From positions 372,001 through 436,000 of the forward strand of contig NZ_JACZEP010000005.1 in assembly GCF_014863355.1 (NCBI RefSeq): a stretch of 64,000 nt of DNA. The letters run 5' to 3'. This DNA is from Aminobacter carboxidus. GTDB taxonomy: Bacteria; Pseudomonadota; Alphaproteobacteria; Rhizobiales; Rhizobiaceae. The notes under the pieces are model-generated. The model saw only the letters and a program-made list of their open reading frames with translations. It had not been told where the DNA came from and did no database searches. The translations under genes were made by a program, and so were the position numbers. Position 1 is the first letter of the stretch. The number at the start of each line of letters is the position of its first letter. Shown here piece by piece: positions 16,093-24,674 of the stretch.

Positions 16093-17049
16093 ATGTCCGC
16101 GCATGCTGAAGTCAAGAAGCAGCAATCAATCCAGCGCAAGGTAGATGCCGACGACGCCAAGGAACAGAGATCCGAAACGAAGGCAATGCAGGCAGGAGCG
16201 CGCCTCTACCCCGTCCCTCCGTTTCCTAAGCAGCACTTGGCGAAGCCCGGGCATGAAACGCAGGTCGATCCAGCGCCTCTCTATGACGCGCCCTACTACA
16301 AGGGATCGGAAAAGCTTGCCGGCAAGGTCGCTCTGATCACGGGCGGAGATTCTGGCATAGGACGGGCGGTGGCGGTGCTGTTTGCGCGCGAAGGCGCCGA
16401 TATAGCTATCAGCTACCTCAACGAACATCGCGATGCAGAACGAACCAAGCAAGCAGTGGAGGCAGAGGGTGCCAAGTGCATCCTGCTTCCCGGCAACGTC
16501 GCCGACAGAGCCTTTTCCCGCAAGGCCGTTGCGGAGACGGTGAAACAACTCGGAAGCCTCGATATCCTGGTGAACAATGCCGCTTTTCAGGTCCATTCAA
16601 GCGATTTCGCCGACCTGACAGAGAAGCATTTCGACACCACCCTCAAGACCAACCTGTATGGCTATTTCCATATGAGCCAGGCTGCCGTCGATCACATGCA
16701 GCCCGGATCGGCCATCATTAATACAGGCTCGGTCACCGGCATTAGCGGCAGCAAGGAGCTGGTCGACTACTCGATGACCAAGGGCGGCATCCATGCGTTC
16801 ACAAAAGCGCTCTCCGCCAACCTTATCGACAAGGGCATACGGGTGAACGCGGTAGCGCCAGGGCCTGTCTGGACCCCGCTCAACCCCTCCGACAAGGCAG
16901 CGGAAGACGTGTCGACCTTCGGCGCCAAGACCCCGATGAAGCGCCCCGCGCAACCCGAAGAGATCGCGCCAGCCTACGTGTTTCTCGCTTCGTCGCATTG
17001 CTCGAGCTACATTACCGGAGAGATATTGCCGATCATCGGCGGGTACTAA
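16093..17049 (+). CDS. SDR family oxidoreductase (YhdF/YghA-like, glucose-1-dehydrogenase type)
   Basis: NAD(P)-dependent short-chain dehydrogenase of 318 residues. A 70-residue N-terminal arm (QQSIQRKVDADDAKEQRSET, then PVPPFPKQHLAKPGHE) precedes the Rossmann core, as in the YhdF/YghA stress-linked group. The core has TGGDSGIGRAVAVLFAREGA, the NNAA motif in ILVNNAAF, active-site serine in NTGSVTGISG, YSMTKGG with catalytic Tyr and Lys, and PGPVWTPL. GGAG at 16083-16086 supports ATG 16093; an in-frame ATG at 16033 lacks a site. An exact sigma-EcfG promoter about 200 bases upstream suggests stress induction. The substrate is unknown. Confidence 0.85.
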   Translation: MSAHAEVKKQQSIQRKVDADDAKEQRSETKAMQAGARLYPVPPFPKQHLAKPGHETQVDPAPLYDAPYYKGSEKLAGKVALITGGDSGIGRAVAVLFAREGADIAISYLNEHRDAERTKQAVEAEGAKCILLPGNVADRAFSRKAVAETVKQLGSLDILVNNAAFQVHSSDFADLTEKHFDTTLKTNLYGYFHMSQAAVDHMQPGSAIINTGSVTGISGSKELVDYSMTKGGIHAFTKALSANLIDKGIRVNAVAPGPVWTPLNPSDKAAEDVSTFGAKTPMKRPAQPEEIAPAYVFLASSHCSSYITGEILPIIGGY

Positions 17050-17098
17050 CCTCGGGAGGTGCGGCTCGACCTAGCAAAGACGAGAAACGTGCGGCAGC

Positions 17099-18052
17099 CT
17101 ATTGGTCTCGAAGCACCTGCGTTGGTGTTCGCCCTGTCACCTTGCGGAACACACGACTGAAATGTCCTGGACTCACAAAACCCGCCTGCAGGGCGACATC
17201 AGCGACCGCGGTCTTGCCTGTTTGAAGCAAACGGGTTGCCAGGCTGATCCTCAGCTTCATGTACGCACGTGCTGGGCTCGTGTTGAGCTGTACCGCGAAA
17301 TCTCGATCCAGCTGCCGGGTGGACACTCCCACAGCACTTGCAACGTCTCCAATGGCGAGCGGTTCTTGCAGGTTGCTTTCCATTACGAGCAGCGCCCGGC
17401 GTACGGCAGCGGATTTTGCTTCCGGAAAGAGCTCCAAGTTGGGCTGGAGTGCATCGGCATCCCTTATCCTGTCCAGAAGCAATATCCGTGACGCCTTGGA
17501 CGCCAGCTGCTCACCCACGGTTTCCGATACAAAATGAGCAGCCAGGTCAGCCGCCCCCGCTCCCCCAGAGCAAGTCGCTCGGTCCCGGTCCATTACAAAG
17601 AGCCGGTCGCAGGATGCGTTCACATCCGGGAAGCGGGACCGGAAGTCCTTGACGTGAAACCAGCTTACCGACGCACGATACCCGTCGAGCAGGCCCATTT
17701 CAGCCAGCACGAAGCTGCCAGTACACAGGGCACCCACGGGAACCCCCTGTCTTGCTGCGCGCTGAATGAACGCCACCGACGCATCCGGGAGCGAGTTCTT
17801 GCGCTCAAGCAGCCCGCCGACGACCAGTATCTGGTTGTAGTCCTCGGGACGGCGGATGGGCACGGTGGGTATCAATTCTATGCCTGAGCTCGCCCGTATT
17901 GGGAGCCCAAGTTCTCCAACGATCTGCCAGTCGAAAGCTGCGCGCCTGCTACGATCGCCTTCGTCACCTGCCAGACGCAGCGTGTCCACGAACAAGGAGA
18001 GCGGCGATAAGGTGAAATCTCGGGCAAGCACAAAGGCAAAACGTTTCATCAC
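17099..18052 (-). CDS. GlxA family transcriptional regulator (DJ-1/PfpI plus AraC domains)
   Basis: Transcription factor of 317 residues. Residues about 5-190 form a DJ-1/PfpI-like domain (FAFVLARDFTLSPLSLFVDT at the start, VGALCTGSFVLAEMGLLDGY with the nucleophile-elbow cysteine position, and CSGGAGAADLAAHFV). The last 100 residues form the AraC double helix-turn-helix (IGDVASAVGVSTRQLDRDF and VADVALQAGFVSPGHFSRVF RK). Rhizobial members often control glycine betaine, choline or arginine catabolism, but no such genes are adjacent, so its target is unknown. It may respond to the same cues as the Crp-type gene next door. Confidence 0.88.
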   Translation of the reverse strand: MMKRFAFVLARDFTLSPLSLFVDTLRLAGDEGDRSRRAAFDWQIVGELGLPIRASSGIELIPTVPIRRPEDYNQILVVGGLLERKNSLPDASVAFIQRAARQGVPVGALCTGSFVLAEMGLLDGYRASVSWFHVKDFRSRFPDVNASCDRLFVMDRDRATCSGGAGAADLAAHFVSETVGEQLASKASRILLLDRIRDADALQPNLELFPEAKSAAVRRALLVMESNLQEPLAIGDVASAVGVSTRQLDRDFAVQLNTSPARAYMKLRISLATRLLQTGKTAVADVALQAGFVSPGHFSRVFRKVTGRTPTQVLRDQ

Positions 18053-18170
18053 TGCACAATCGACCTATATGCGCGACTTTTCAATTTCCCCCAGATCGTT
18101 GGCCGAGGCGGGTGGAACGCATGATCGATCGCTTGGTGCCAACTGCATTGCGCAATTACAAAATTGAGGG

Positions 18171-18890
18171 TCACCGCGGTTCGAAGTCGAGGCAGAGATA
18201 TGTCGAATCGAACTCCGCAATGTCGACCAGCATCGTCCAGTCACTAATCTCGATCCGCGAGTTCTGCCAGGTAATGGCACCTGATCTTCTCAACTCCTGA
18301 ATAGAGCGGTTTGCATGAACCGTCGACAGCCCCAAAATGTCGGCCAATACGATCTGGCTCAGGGGGAAGGTAAAGGTCCTTCCGACGGTTCTGTTTACGA
18401 TTTCCAGCCTTACAAACATCTCGCAAACCAGATGCGCCACTTGTGCCGTTGCCGACATCCTGCCCATTCGAACGATCCACTCACGGTGTATCGATCCGTC
18501 GATCAGGGTATTCAGCCAGAGCATTCGGCTGAGATGTGGGGCGGTCTCCGTAATGTTTTTGAGCACCGCGTGGTCGACGACAGAGATGAGACAATCTGTC
18601 AGTGCGACCACGCCGTGCGCCATCGTCTTCAGGAGAAAGCCGTGAAGGTCGAGAAAATCGCCTGGAACATGAAGAGCGCTAATCTGGCGGGTACCGTTGG
18701 CAAGAATCTTGGCGCGGCCGACTATGCCTTCGCTCAAGATCAGGCTTGTCATGGGCCTCGACCCATCGGCTACAATCTCGGCTCCAGCCTTGAAGCGCAA
18801 CTGCCTACCGAAAGCGTTTAGGAGAACTTGCTGCTCGTTTGCAGTAATCAGATCGCGCTTTGACAATTGCAGGACAAGGGAATGCGGCAT
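18171..18890 (-). CDS. Crp/Fnr family transcriptional regulator
   Basis: A 239-residue regulator with a cyclic-nucleotide-binding-type beta-roll (residues about 15-125, QLRFKAGAEIVADGSRPMTS) and a C-terminal winged helix-turn-helix (PLSQIVLADILGLSTVHANR, then SIQELRRSGAITWQNSRIEI). There is no cysteine cluster of the Fnr type. In the N-terminal domain the cAMP-contact pattern (GExxxx-RxA) is not evident. GCAGGAG six bases upstream supports ATG 18890 over the ATG at 18926. Such short Crp-like proteins are common in rhizobial accessory regions; target and signal are unknown. Confidence 0.85.
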   Translation of the reverse strand: MPHSLVLQLSKRDLITANEQQVLLNAFGRQLRFKAGAEIVADGSRPMTSLILSEGIVGRAKILANGTRQISALHVPGDFLDLHGFLLKTMAHGVVALTDCLISVVDHAVLKNITETAPHLSRMLWLNTLIDGSIHREWIVRMGRMSATAQVAHLVCEMFVRLEIVNRTVGRTFTFPLSQIVLADILGLSTVHANRSIQELRRSGAITWQNSRIEISDWTMLVDIAEFDSTYLCLDFEPR

Positions 18891-19026
18891 TTCTGCTCCT
18901 GCGGCCAGCGTGCCAATTATGCCCAATCACCTAACTCGGCTTACCAGTGAAAGTGTAAGGGCGGATTTGTTCCATCGACCCAGGAACCAAATTCGCACGG
19001 CCGGCTTTGAGGAGCGGAGGCGTGAA

Positions 19027-19263
19027 ATGATTGAAGCACACAAGGTCGCCGTTGCAAACCACGACCTTCCTGTTGAAGGCAGGCTGGTCATGTTCGACAA
19101 CGTTCTGGTCGCCATACTGGCGCATCTCGAGACTGATTATTACGAACAAAAAGGCCAATGGAACCTGGAAGCTGGTTTCGGTCCGCTGAGTGGTGAAGAA
19201 CGCGTATTCCCCTCCCTTGAACAAGCACTCGATTGGGTTCGCCTTGCACTGGAAGGAAAATGA
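19027..19263 (+). CDS. Hypothetical protein
   Basis: Unrecognised 78-residue protein (MIEAHKVAVANHDLPVEGRL, VMFDNVLVAILAHLETDYYE, GEERVFPSLEQALDWVRLAL). A mixed alpha/beta pattern with a C-terminal helix resembles small soluble rhizobial proteins of unknown role. CGGAGG at 19014-19019 supports ATG 19027. The gene is divergent from the Crp-type regulator and may be under its control. Confidence 0.5.
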   Translation: MIEAHKVAVANHDLPVEGRLVMFDNVLVAILAHLETDYYEQKGQWNLEAGFGPLSGEERVFPSLEQALDWVRLALEGK

Positions 19264-19325
19264 TCCGGGTGACGAAGACCTGGGATCAGCAGTTTGCTTA
19301 CGATGTTATGTGATGCGCTTCTGGT

Positions 19326-19553
19326 TCATTTGGTTTGGTAAGTGTCGAATTCCACCGCAAGCCCTGCGTCGATGGCAGCCTCGACAACAAATGCAATCAA
19401 TTCCTCGTCCGCGAAGCGATAGGCAGGCAACACCATTCGAAGAGCGCGGATACCTTTTCGGGTCGAAATCGTCGTGGACTTATTCTTCCGCGCTTCCACA
19501 TACATGGCGGCCAACGACTCTGGCGAATGGAGGGTGTGCGTGAAATGCCCCAT
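19326..19553 (-). CDS. Hypothetical protein
   Basis: Seventy-five residues starting MGHFTHTLHSPESLAAMYVE and ending in an acidic helix (FADEELIAFVVEAAIDAGLA VEFD). Soluble, no cysteine and no signal peptide. The well-formed hydrophobic pattern and arginine/lysine-rich middle (ARKNKSTTISTRKGIRALRM) suggest a real gene, but no family is recognised. Confidence 0.45.
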   Translation of the reverse strand: MGHFTHTLHSPESLAAMYVEARKNKSTTISTRKGIRALRMVLPAYRFADEELIAFVVEAAIDAGLAVEFDTYQTK

Positions 19554-19610
19554 CGGACATTGACCTCAATCTATCCTAGTACCACTTCAGCTTTGCTTGT
19601 GTGCGGTTCA

Positions 19611-19820
19611 CTACACACGCCGCCCCCGCGATCGCACGCACTCACGCAGTAAGCGCTCGTCGCGGACCCCTGCGTTGAAGACCGCATAGAGGGTATCGCG
19701 GATCCTTATTGCAGCAGCAGAATTGAAGGCTAGGCTTCGCTCGACGCAAATCCGCTGAAACAAGCTGTGGAACGTTTCGAGATCGCCCAATGTCAATTCA
19801 GATCGCCGGCGTCCCTTCAT
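19611..19820 (-). CDS. Hypothetical protein
   Basis: A 69-residue basic protein (MKGRRRSELTLGDLETFHSL, then FQRICVERSLAFNSAAAIRI, RDTLYAVFNAGVRDERLLRE). Helical throughout. GGGAGGG lies six bases before the ATG at 19820, a strong start. Short proteins of this type recur in rhizobial accessory regions but have no known role. Confidence 0.55.
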   Translation of the reverse strand: MKGRRRSELTLGDLETFHSLFQRICVERSLAFNSAAAIRIRDTLYAVFNAGVRDERLLRECVRSRGRRV

Positions 19821-20300
19821 TGTGTCCCTCCCGTGCAGCTACCCCTATGGAGGACACTACTGCCGTGGCGTGAGCTCATGCATTCACAAAAGTTAAGAGC
19901 AGAAGGACGCATCGCACCGGCCCTCTTCCGTGGACGGTGCGTTTAATAGCCAGCCAACCAGAAGAATCCGCTGGCCACAACAAATGCGACAGCAACGTAA
20001 AACAAATCAGTAGACCCAAGCCCGGCACGGCCGCTCAAATGCTGACCAGGTGCTAAGTCAGAGACACGGCTGCACCCAGAACCACGGCGAGGTAAAGAAC
20101 GTCCTCGATCGTCATATGCACCGCGTGACGACTTCGGTCGTCATCGTCGCCTCCCTGTGTACAGCAAAACAAACTCCGCGAGGATTATTTCCATCGAAAT
20201 GCCAGGGTAGATCACGCTGAGAATGATGGTCGGGAAACACCGCCCTAGTAACCGGCGGCGGCGCCATGCCCAGACGCCGCCGCGACCAAAAGTAGCGGAC
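19821..20300. other. Intergenic stretch with remnants of a small membrane peptide
   Basis: On the minus strand a 20-residue frame (20115 to 20053, MTIEDVLYLAVVLGAAVSLT) is followed in another frame by a hydrophobic tail ending FYVAVAFVVASGFFWLAGY at 19943. Together they look like one or two broken single-helix peptides. Nothing else is supported here. Confidence 0.3.
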
Positions 20301-20597
20301 TTAGTCGTAATGCTCCGGCATGTCTTTGAGTTGGTCCTTGGTCCAGGACGTGATTGCGTGCACTTCCCCATCTTCGTCTCGCATGAAATCGAGTTCGCCG
20401 GCAGAAACGGCGACAGGTTTGGCGCCAATACCAAGAAACCCGCCAACGTCGATGACAATCTGGGCAGCGGATCCGCTGCCGTGAACATGCGAAACCGTAC
20501 CGACCTTGGAGTCGTCAGCACCGTATACCGTTGCGCCATCCAGAATGGACTCGATCAATTCGTCGCTAGCAAGTCTGGCATGTTTGGTGTGATCCAT
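20301..20597 (-). CDS. DUF2171 (PRC-barrel-like) protein
   Basis: A 98-residue soluble protein with the DUF2171 beta-barrel pattern: DGATVYGADDSKVGTVSHVH, QIVIDVGGFLGIGAKPVAVS, and a C-terminal WTKDQLKDMPEHYD. This PRC-barrel relative is common in alphaproteobacterial stress islands, with no biochemical role proven. The ATG at 20597 follows AAAAGGAAG. A near-consensus sigma-EcfG promoter ends 31 bases upstream. Gene neighbours on both sides are unrelated. Confidence 0.8.
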   Translation of the reverse strand: MDHTKHARLASDELIESILDGATVYGADDSKVGTVSHVHGSGSAAQIVIDVGGFLGIGAKPVAVSAGELDFMRDEDGEVHAITSWTKDQLKDMPEHYD

Positions 20598-20628
20598 AGC
20601 TTGGCTTCCTTTTGCGTTAGACCGGCGT

Positions 20629-20653
20629 AACCGCTCAACGACAATTCCGTTCC
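20629..20653 (-). promoter_or_regulatory. Near-consensus sigma-EcfG promoter
   Basis: On the minus strand GGAAC (20653-20649), 16 bases, GGTT (20632-20629); one mismatch in the -10, the same variant as at 8764-8788. Upstream of the DUF2171 gene. Confidence 0.5.
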
Positions 20654-20875
20654 ATCAACACGCGCGCGAACGACAAAAGTGATGGTCAGCCACTTACGTC
20701 ACGCCCGTTTCTCGTCTTCGCGGCGTCGCGCTATCTGCATGCTTTTCATTATGCGGCCGCGCGCTCCCGTGTCTGATAATGACGCACCCTCGGAACTCGC
20801 CAGTCTCGGCAGCTGATGTTTGGAACCATGATAGGCGGCAGCGCATTCTAGCCCTGACATTGCAGGGAGCGCGTC

Positions 20876-21499
20876 ATGAAGCTGCTGCTGAATGCCTTGA
20901 GCAGTCTTGGCCTGGCATTGATCACATTCGTGGGTGGTTTGATAACTGCGACGGCGCTGTTCACGGCCGAACCTGGCCATGATTTGATCACCGATCAAAG
21001 CACCCTCTGGACTGGCCGGCCCGTGAAGGTGGATGTAACGGAACAAAAATTTGAGCGACTGCCAGCCCGACCCGTTTCGCAGAAGGCATTTGCTTCAGAG
21101 ACCCGAGTCGCATCAGGCATTAAGGGGCTTGAACCAGCCTCAGGGCAACCTCAAGAAGAGGACCAGGCGGTCACGGCGCATCTGCAATGGTGCACTGAGA
21201 AGTATCGCTCCTATCGTCCCGACGACAATTCCTACTTGTCTTACAGTGGGAGGCTCCGCGCATGCGTCTCCCCATTCATGGCACAAAACGTCGCCAGCAA
21301 CCCGATGTCGGGTACAGGCGGTGCAGAGGTGCAAGCGATTCAAACTTCTACAATCTCGGGCGACTTCGTTTCAGCTGAGGTAGTCTACCCAGCCGCGGGC
21401 CACGTCGATTACTGTTTTGCCAGATACCGGTCATATCGGCCCGAGGACAATTCCTACCAGCCTTTCGATGGTGGTCCTCGACGGCAATGCCGCCAGTGA
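20876..21499 (+). CDS. BA14K family protein with two BA14K motifs
   Basis: A 207-residue secreted or membrane-anchored protein. The first 30 residues form a signal peptide or anchor (ALSSLGLALITFVGGLITAT). Two copies of the BA14K motif follow: WCTEKYRSYRPDDNSYLSY near residue 105 and CFARYRSYRPEDNSYQPF near residue 182. Each carries paired cysteines that could form a disulfide. BA14K proteins of Brucella and relatives are immunoreactive and help maintain envelope polysaccharide. Most members have one motif at the C-terminus; this one has two, separated by about 70 residues. Confidence 0.8.
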   Translation: MKLLLNALSSLGLALITFVGGLITATALFTAEPGHDLITDQSTLWTGRPVKVDVTEQKFERLPARPVSQKAFASETRVASGIKGLEPASGQPQEEDQAVTAHLQWCTEKYRSYRPDDNSYLSYSGRLRACVSPFMAQNVASNPMSGTGGAEVQAIQTSTISGDFVSAEVVYPAAGHVDYCFARYRSYRPEDNSYQPFDGGPRRQCRQ

Positions 21500-21749
21500 C
21501 GCCATTCAAGACACAACCACAATGTTACGTTGTGCCCTTTCCCTCCTGAGGAAGCCCAGGGTCCGCAAAGCTGCAGGTGCCGCCACGGTTGATAGGAATC
21601 GTCTATCAAGCAACCGATTCCAACACCTTTGACCCATCACGCAGATGATTGGGCTAGCGCAATGGCTACCGTGTTCATCGGAAAGAAATCGGCAGCGGCC
21701 GGTGACTGAACGACTAGAGCCAGCGAACTTTTCGGCGCCAGACTGCTCT

Positions 21750-22796
21750 TCAAAGCGCCGCTAGCCGGGCGTTGGCGATTGCCATCCCGTAGGCTCGGCG
21801 TTGCGTCAATTTCTCTTCAAGCGCGCCAACCACGCTCGAGGCGAAATCCGTCTTGTACATGGCGGCAAGCCTCGCCAATCCACCTGGCGTAAACACGTTA
21901 ATCTCGAGCAGTTTGTCACCTACGATGTCGAGGCCAACAAGGAACATTCCGTCGCTGATCAGCTTGGGGCGAACCAGTTCGGCCAGTGCGAGCATCTTGT
22001 CGGTCACCTTGACCTTGCGCGCGGTACCGGCCGCGTGGATGTTGGAACGCACATCGCCCTTTGCGGGAACACGACGAAAGGCAGCATAGCTGCCGCCGCT
22101 TTGCAGCGGGATCCCGTTCATCAAGAAGAGGCGCACGTCGCCGGTCTTGGCTTCTGGAATGTAGGCCTGGGCTATCAGATAGCCTTCACCGCTAGCAGCC
22201 TCGAATATCTGGTTGAGATTGAAGTCGTTGGGCGTAGCTATATGGAAGACATTCTTTCCACCCGACCCCTGGAGCGGCTTGACGATGCAGCCTTTCGGCT
22301 GCTTGTCGATGAAAGCGCGGATCTCTGCGATGCTGCGCGATATGAGCGTCGCGGGCCGGACCACTTCAGGAAACGCCTGCAGGTAGAGCTTGTTTTGTGC
22401 CTGTGCAAGGCCGTCTGGATCGTTGACCACCACCACACCGCGCTCTGCCGCGAGCCGTCCAAACATGATCCCTGCATTGGCGGCCCATGGCCGGTCGGTC
22501 GCGTCAAGCGATGGGTCGTTACGCAGAAACAAAATGTCGATGTCGCCAATTGCGAATGTCTTCTTCTGCCGGGCTGCCTCCTGGAGCGCCTCAAACAGCT
22601 TGTCTGGGGTCTTGTAAGGAGTGTCCGGCACGACTACGGCGCTGACAGCCAGGCTGTCATCGGGCCTCAATATGAAATCTCCCGGCTCCACATACACTAC
22701 CGAGTGCCCGCGCTGGGTCGCCGTCAGCGCCAATATTGTCGTCGTATATCCGACCGTCTCGTTCACGACGGAGTTTACAAAAAACGCAATGCGCAT
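21750..22796 (-). CDS. ATP-grasp ligase, glutathione synthetase/RimK-like
   Basis: A 348-residue member of the ATP-grasp superfamily, which joins a carboxylate to an amine through an acyl phosphate. It resembles the glutathione synthetase group: FFVNSVVNETVGYTTTILAL at the N-terminus, then the ATP-grasp core with GCIVKPLQGSGGKNVFHI, IAQAYIPEAKTGDVRLFLMN (basic/acidic metal site) and LEINVFTPGGLARL with the Glu-Ile-Asn metal ligands. It follows the QEGLA peptidase gene by 12 bases and ends a three-gene minus-strand operon. A true glutathione synthetase is usually adjacent to other genes, so this is probably a paralog acting on another peptide or amino acid. Confidence 0.8.
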   Translation of the reverse strand: MRIAFFVNSVVNETVGYTTTILALTATQRGHSVVYVEPGDFILRPDDSLAVSAVVVPDTPYKTPDKLFEALQEAARQKKTFAIGDIDILFLRNDPSLDATDRPWAANAGIMFGRLAAERGVVVVNDPDGLAQAQNKLYLQAFPEVVRPATLISRSIAEIRAFIDKQPKGCIVKPLQGSGGKNVFHIATPNDFNLNQIFEAASGEGYLIAQAYIPEAKTGDVRLFLMNGIPLQSGGSYAAFRRVPAKGDVRSNIHAAGTARKVKVTDKMLALAELVRPKLISDGMFLVGLDIVGDKLLEINVFTPGGLARLAAMYKTDFASSVVGALEEKLTQRRAYGMAIANARLAAL

Positions 22797-22808
22797 CTCA
22801 GAGCTCCG

Positions 22809-24674
22809 TCAGGCTACCATTTGCATCGGATTCATGCCCGCCATCGCCTTTTTGAGGCGCGGACGCGCAGTGTCGGAAGAGAGGAAGGCAGGCTCAAGCC
22901 GCGGTGCCTGCAACAGTCCCCGGGCACTGAGCTCCTGGATCGCTCCGAAATGAGTTGCGGAGATTTTGCCAATCCAAAATGGCGTAAGGCTGCCGCCGTC
23001 CTTCAAATGATCGAGCACCTCGATTACACCGCGCAGATATATGGCGTCCTTTGCAAAACCGCCACCTCGAAACACCCGCAAGACAACATTGAAGGCGCTG
23101 CGACGATCAAGGCCGTAGTCCTGATTGAGAATCCGGAATGTTTCTCCGAACATCGCTCCGTCAAGCATTCCCTGGCAAGCGATGACCCTTGCTGCGATCA
23201 GCCGCAAACGAGCCGCAGTCATGCCACCAACCAGATACTCCGCCAATACGGCCAGTCCCTCTTGCATGCCTTCGTAGCCGGCGAGCCCGCTGCGCAGGAT
23301 GGATAGCCCTTGCATATTGCCGTTGAAGTAGGTCAACAAATGCACGCCGATCTCATGACTTAGCAGCGCCGCCAGACGTTCGGGGGGGAGCGTGGTATCG
23401 CGTGAAATGAAAAGCCGGTTGCGAGAGACAAGGAGGCCGGCAGGCAAGTCGGAACGGATTTCCACCGATGCATCGAAATCGGGCGAAGCCATCCTGTATC
23501 CAGCAATCATCTCTCGGGCTGCCGAAGCGATAGCTTCGGCACTGAGAGACCTGTCTTGTTTTGGTGGCGCTTCACTTGCAATGTGCTCAAGAATAGACCG
23601 CGCCAGTGCAGCCAAGGTAGTTTCGACGCCACCATATAGCGCGCGCCCCAATTCTTTGAAACGAGGTGTCTCACGTGCCGCAAGCATCGACAACTGAAGA
23701 TCCAGTTCCAGCTGCTTTTCAGAGAGTAGTCCAGCCAGAAGTGGATCTTCGAGATGCTCAAGCGAGACCGAGTAGAGGTTCCGCTTTTCGGTAGAGATCT
23801 CGAATTCGAGGGGCCGGTAAAGCAGCTTCGGTGTTCGCTCGAATCCTCCTGCCTTGAACTCCTGCCACGCAGGCTCAGCGTTGATCGGAGTGACAGCAAG
23901 CAGGAAATCGAATGCTGACGCGACCTTATCTATCGCTCTGTCGGCGCGGGCGACTGTATCGATGAAGACACGCCGCCCGAGCGACCGGTGCGTTTTCGGA
24001 GTTTCAAGCTTTGATGCCTTGAGGAAAGCGCTGACTGCCTGAAGCGCGGAATCTACCATGTTGGCTACGATTAGATCGCGCAATGCCGGATAGATACGTT
24101 CGCTGCCGGGAATCCGATAGACGGGGGCGAACCGCACGGTCAACCAGGCAACGTCAACCAGAGCGTCAGGAAGATGCTGCCGTGGGCTGGCGACCAGGTC
24201 GAGATCGCCAACCCGCGGCGTCCGGTATTTGGCCTCGCGACCGGAGGCAGCCGCGGCAAAACGATTGAGCGCGGCTTTTTCTTCAGTCGTCTCGCCGCTC
24301 GCCAACGCGATTTCGAAAGGCGGCAGGAACGGTGCGTCGTCGCTCAGGAACCGGTCTTCTGCGAGTTCGCCCATGTCGACGACCAGGAACGCGCCGCAAC
24401 AGCGGCGCATTCGCATCGCGACAAGCTGGCAAATCTCTCCGGCAAGGCCAATGTCGGTCGCAATCAAATAGGAGGCATTGGCAGAAGCTGCTTGGAATGC
24501 AGCCGTGTGATCGGGACCGACATAGACCCAGAGAAAGGGCAGCGGTCGATCGATATGCAAACGACCCCCCTCGGCAAAATCGTGGCGTATCGGCTTCCCT
24601 CGCACCACCAGCGCATCCAGGTCAGCTTCGATTGTTGCCAGTAGCGACGGTGGGTCAACGAGCTTCGGTTTCAT
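22809..24674 (-). CDS. QEGLA-motif zinc peptidase (DUF1704, MATCAP/KIAA0895-like)
   Basis: A 621-residue protein of the DUF1704 / flavohemoglobin-expression-modulating QEGLA family. The metallopeptidase core shows HEIGVHLLTYFNG with the zinc HExxxH-type ligands and, some 30 residues on, the defining EGMQEGLAVLAEYL with the third ligand. Eukaryotic relatives (MATCAP) are tyrosine carboxypeptidases. The N-terminal half (residues 1-300) carries a family-specific domain with no assigned role, including FLLAVTPINAEPAWQEFKAG. The start overlaps the stop of the upstream gene (ATGA at 24671-24674), so the two are coupled. Its bacterial role is not established; the link with flavohemoglobin in the family name is weak. 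Confidence 0.8.
   Translation of the reverse strand: MKPKLVDPPSLLATIEADLDALVVRGKPIRHDFAEGGRLHIDRPLPFLWVYVGPDHTAAFQAASANASYLIATDIGLAGEICQLVAMRMRRCCGAFLVVDMGELAEDRFLSDDAPFLPPFEIALASGETTEEKAALNRFAAAASGREAKYRTPRVGDLDLVASPRQHLPDALVDVAWLTVRFAPVYRIPGSERIYPALRDLIVANMVDSALQAVSAFLKASKLETPKTHRSLGRRVFIDTVARADRAIDKVASAFDFLLAVTPINAEPAWQEFKAGGFERTPKLLYRPLEFEISTEKRNLYSVSLEHLEDPLLAGLLSEKQLELDLQLSMLAARETPRFKELGRALYGGVETTLAALARSILEHIASEAPPKQDRSLSAEAIASAAREMIAGYRMASPDFDASVEIRSDLPAGLLVSRNRLFISRDTTLPPERLAALLSHEIGVHLLTYFNGNMQGLSILRSGLAGYEGMQEGLAVLAEYLVGGMTAARLRLIAARVIACQGMLDGAMFGETFRILNQDYGLDRRSAFNVVLRVFRGGGFAKDAIYLRGVIEVLDHLKDGGSLTPFWIGKISATHFGAIQELSARGLLQAPRLEPAFLSSDTARPRLKKAMAGMNPMQMVA

Noticed and set aside
21801-23306. 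Long plus-strand open frame of about 500 codons
   Set aside because: Antisense to the ATP-grasp and QEGLA genes; no start site, no family features, arginine-rich GC-driven shadow.
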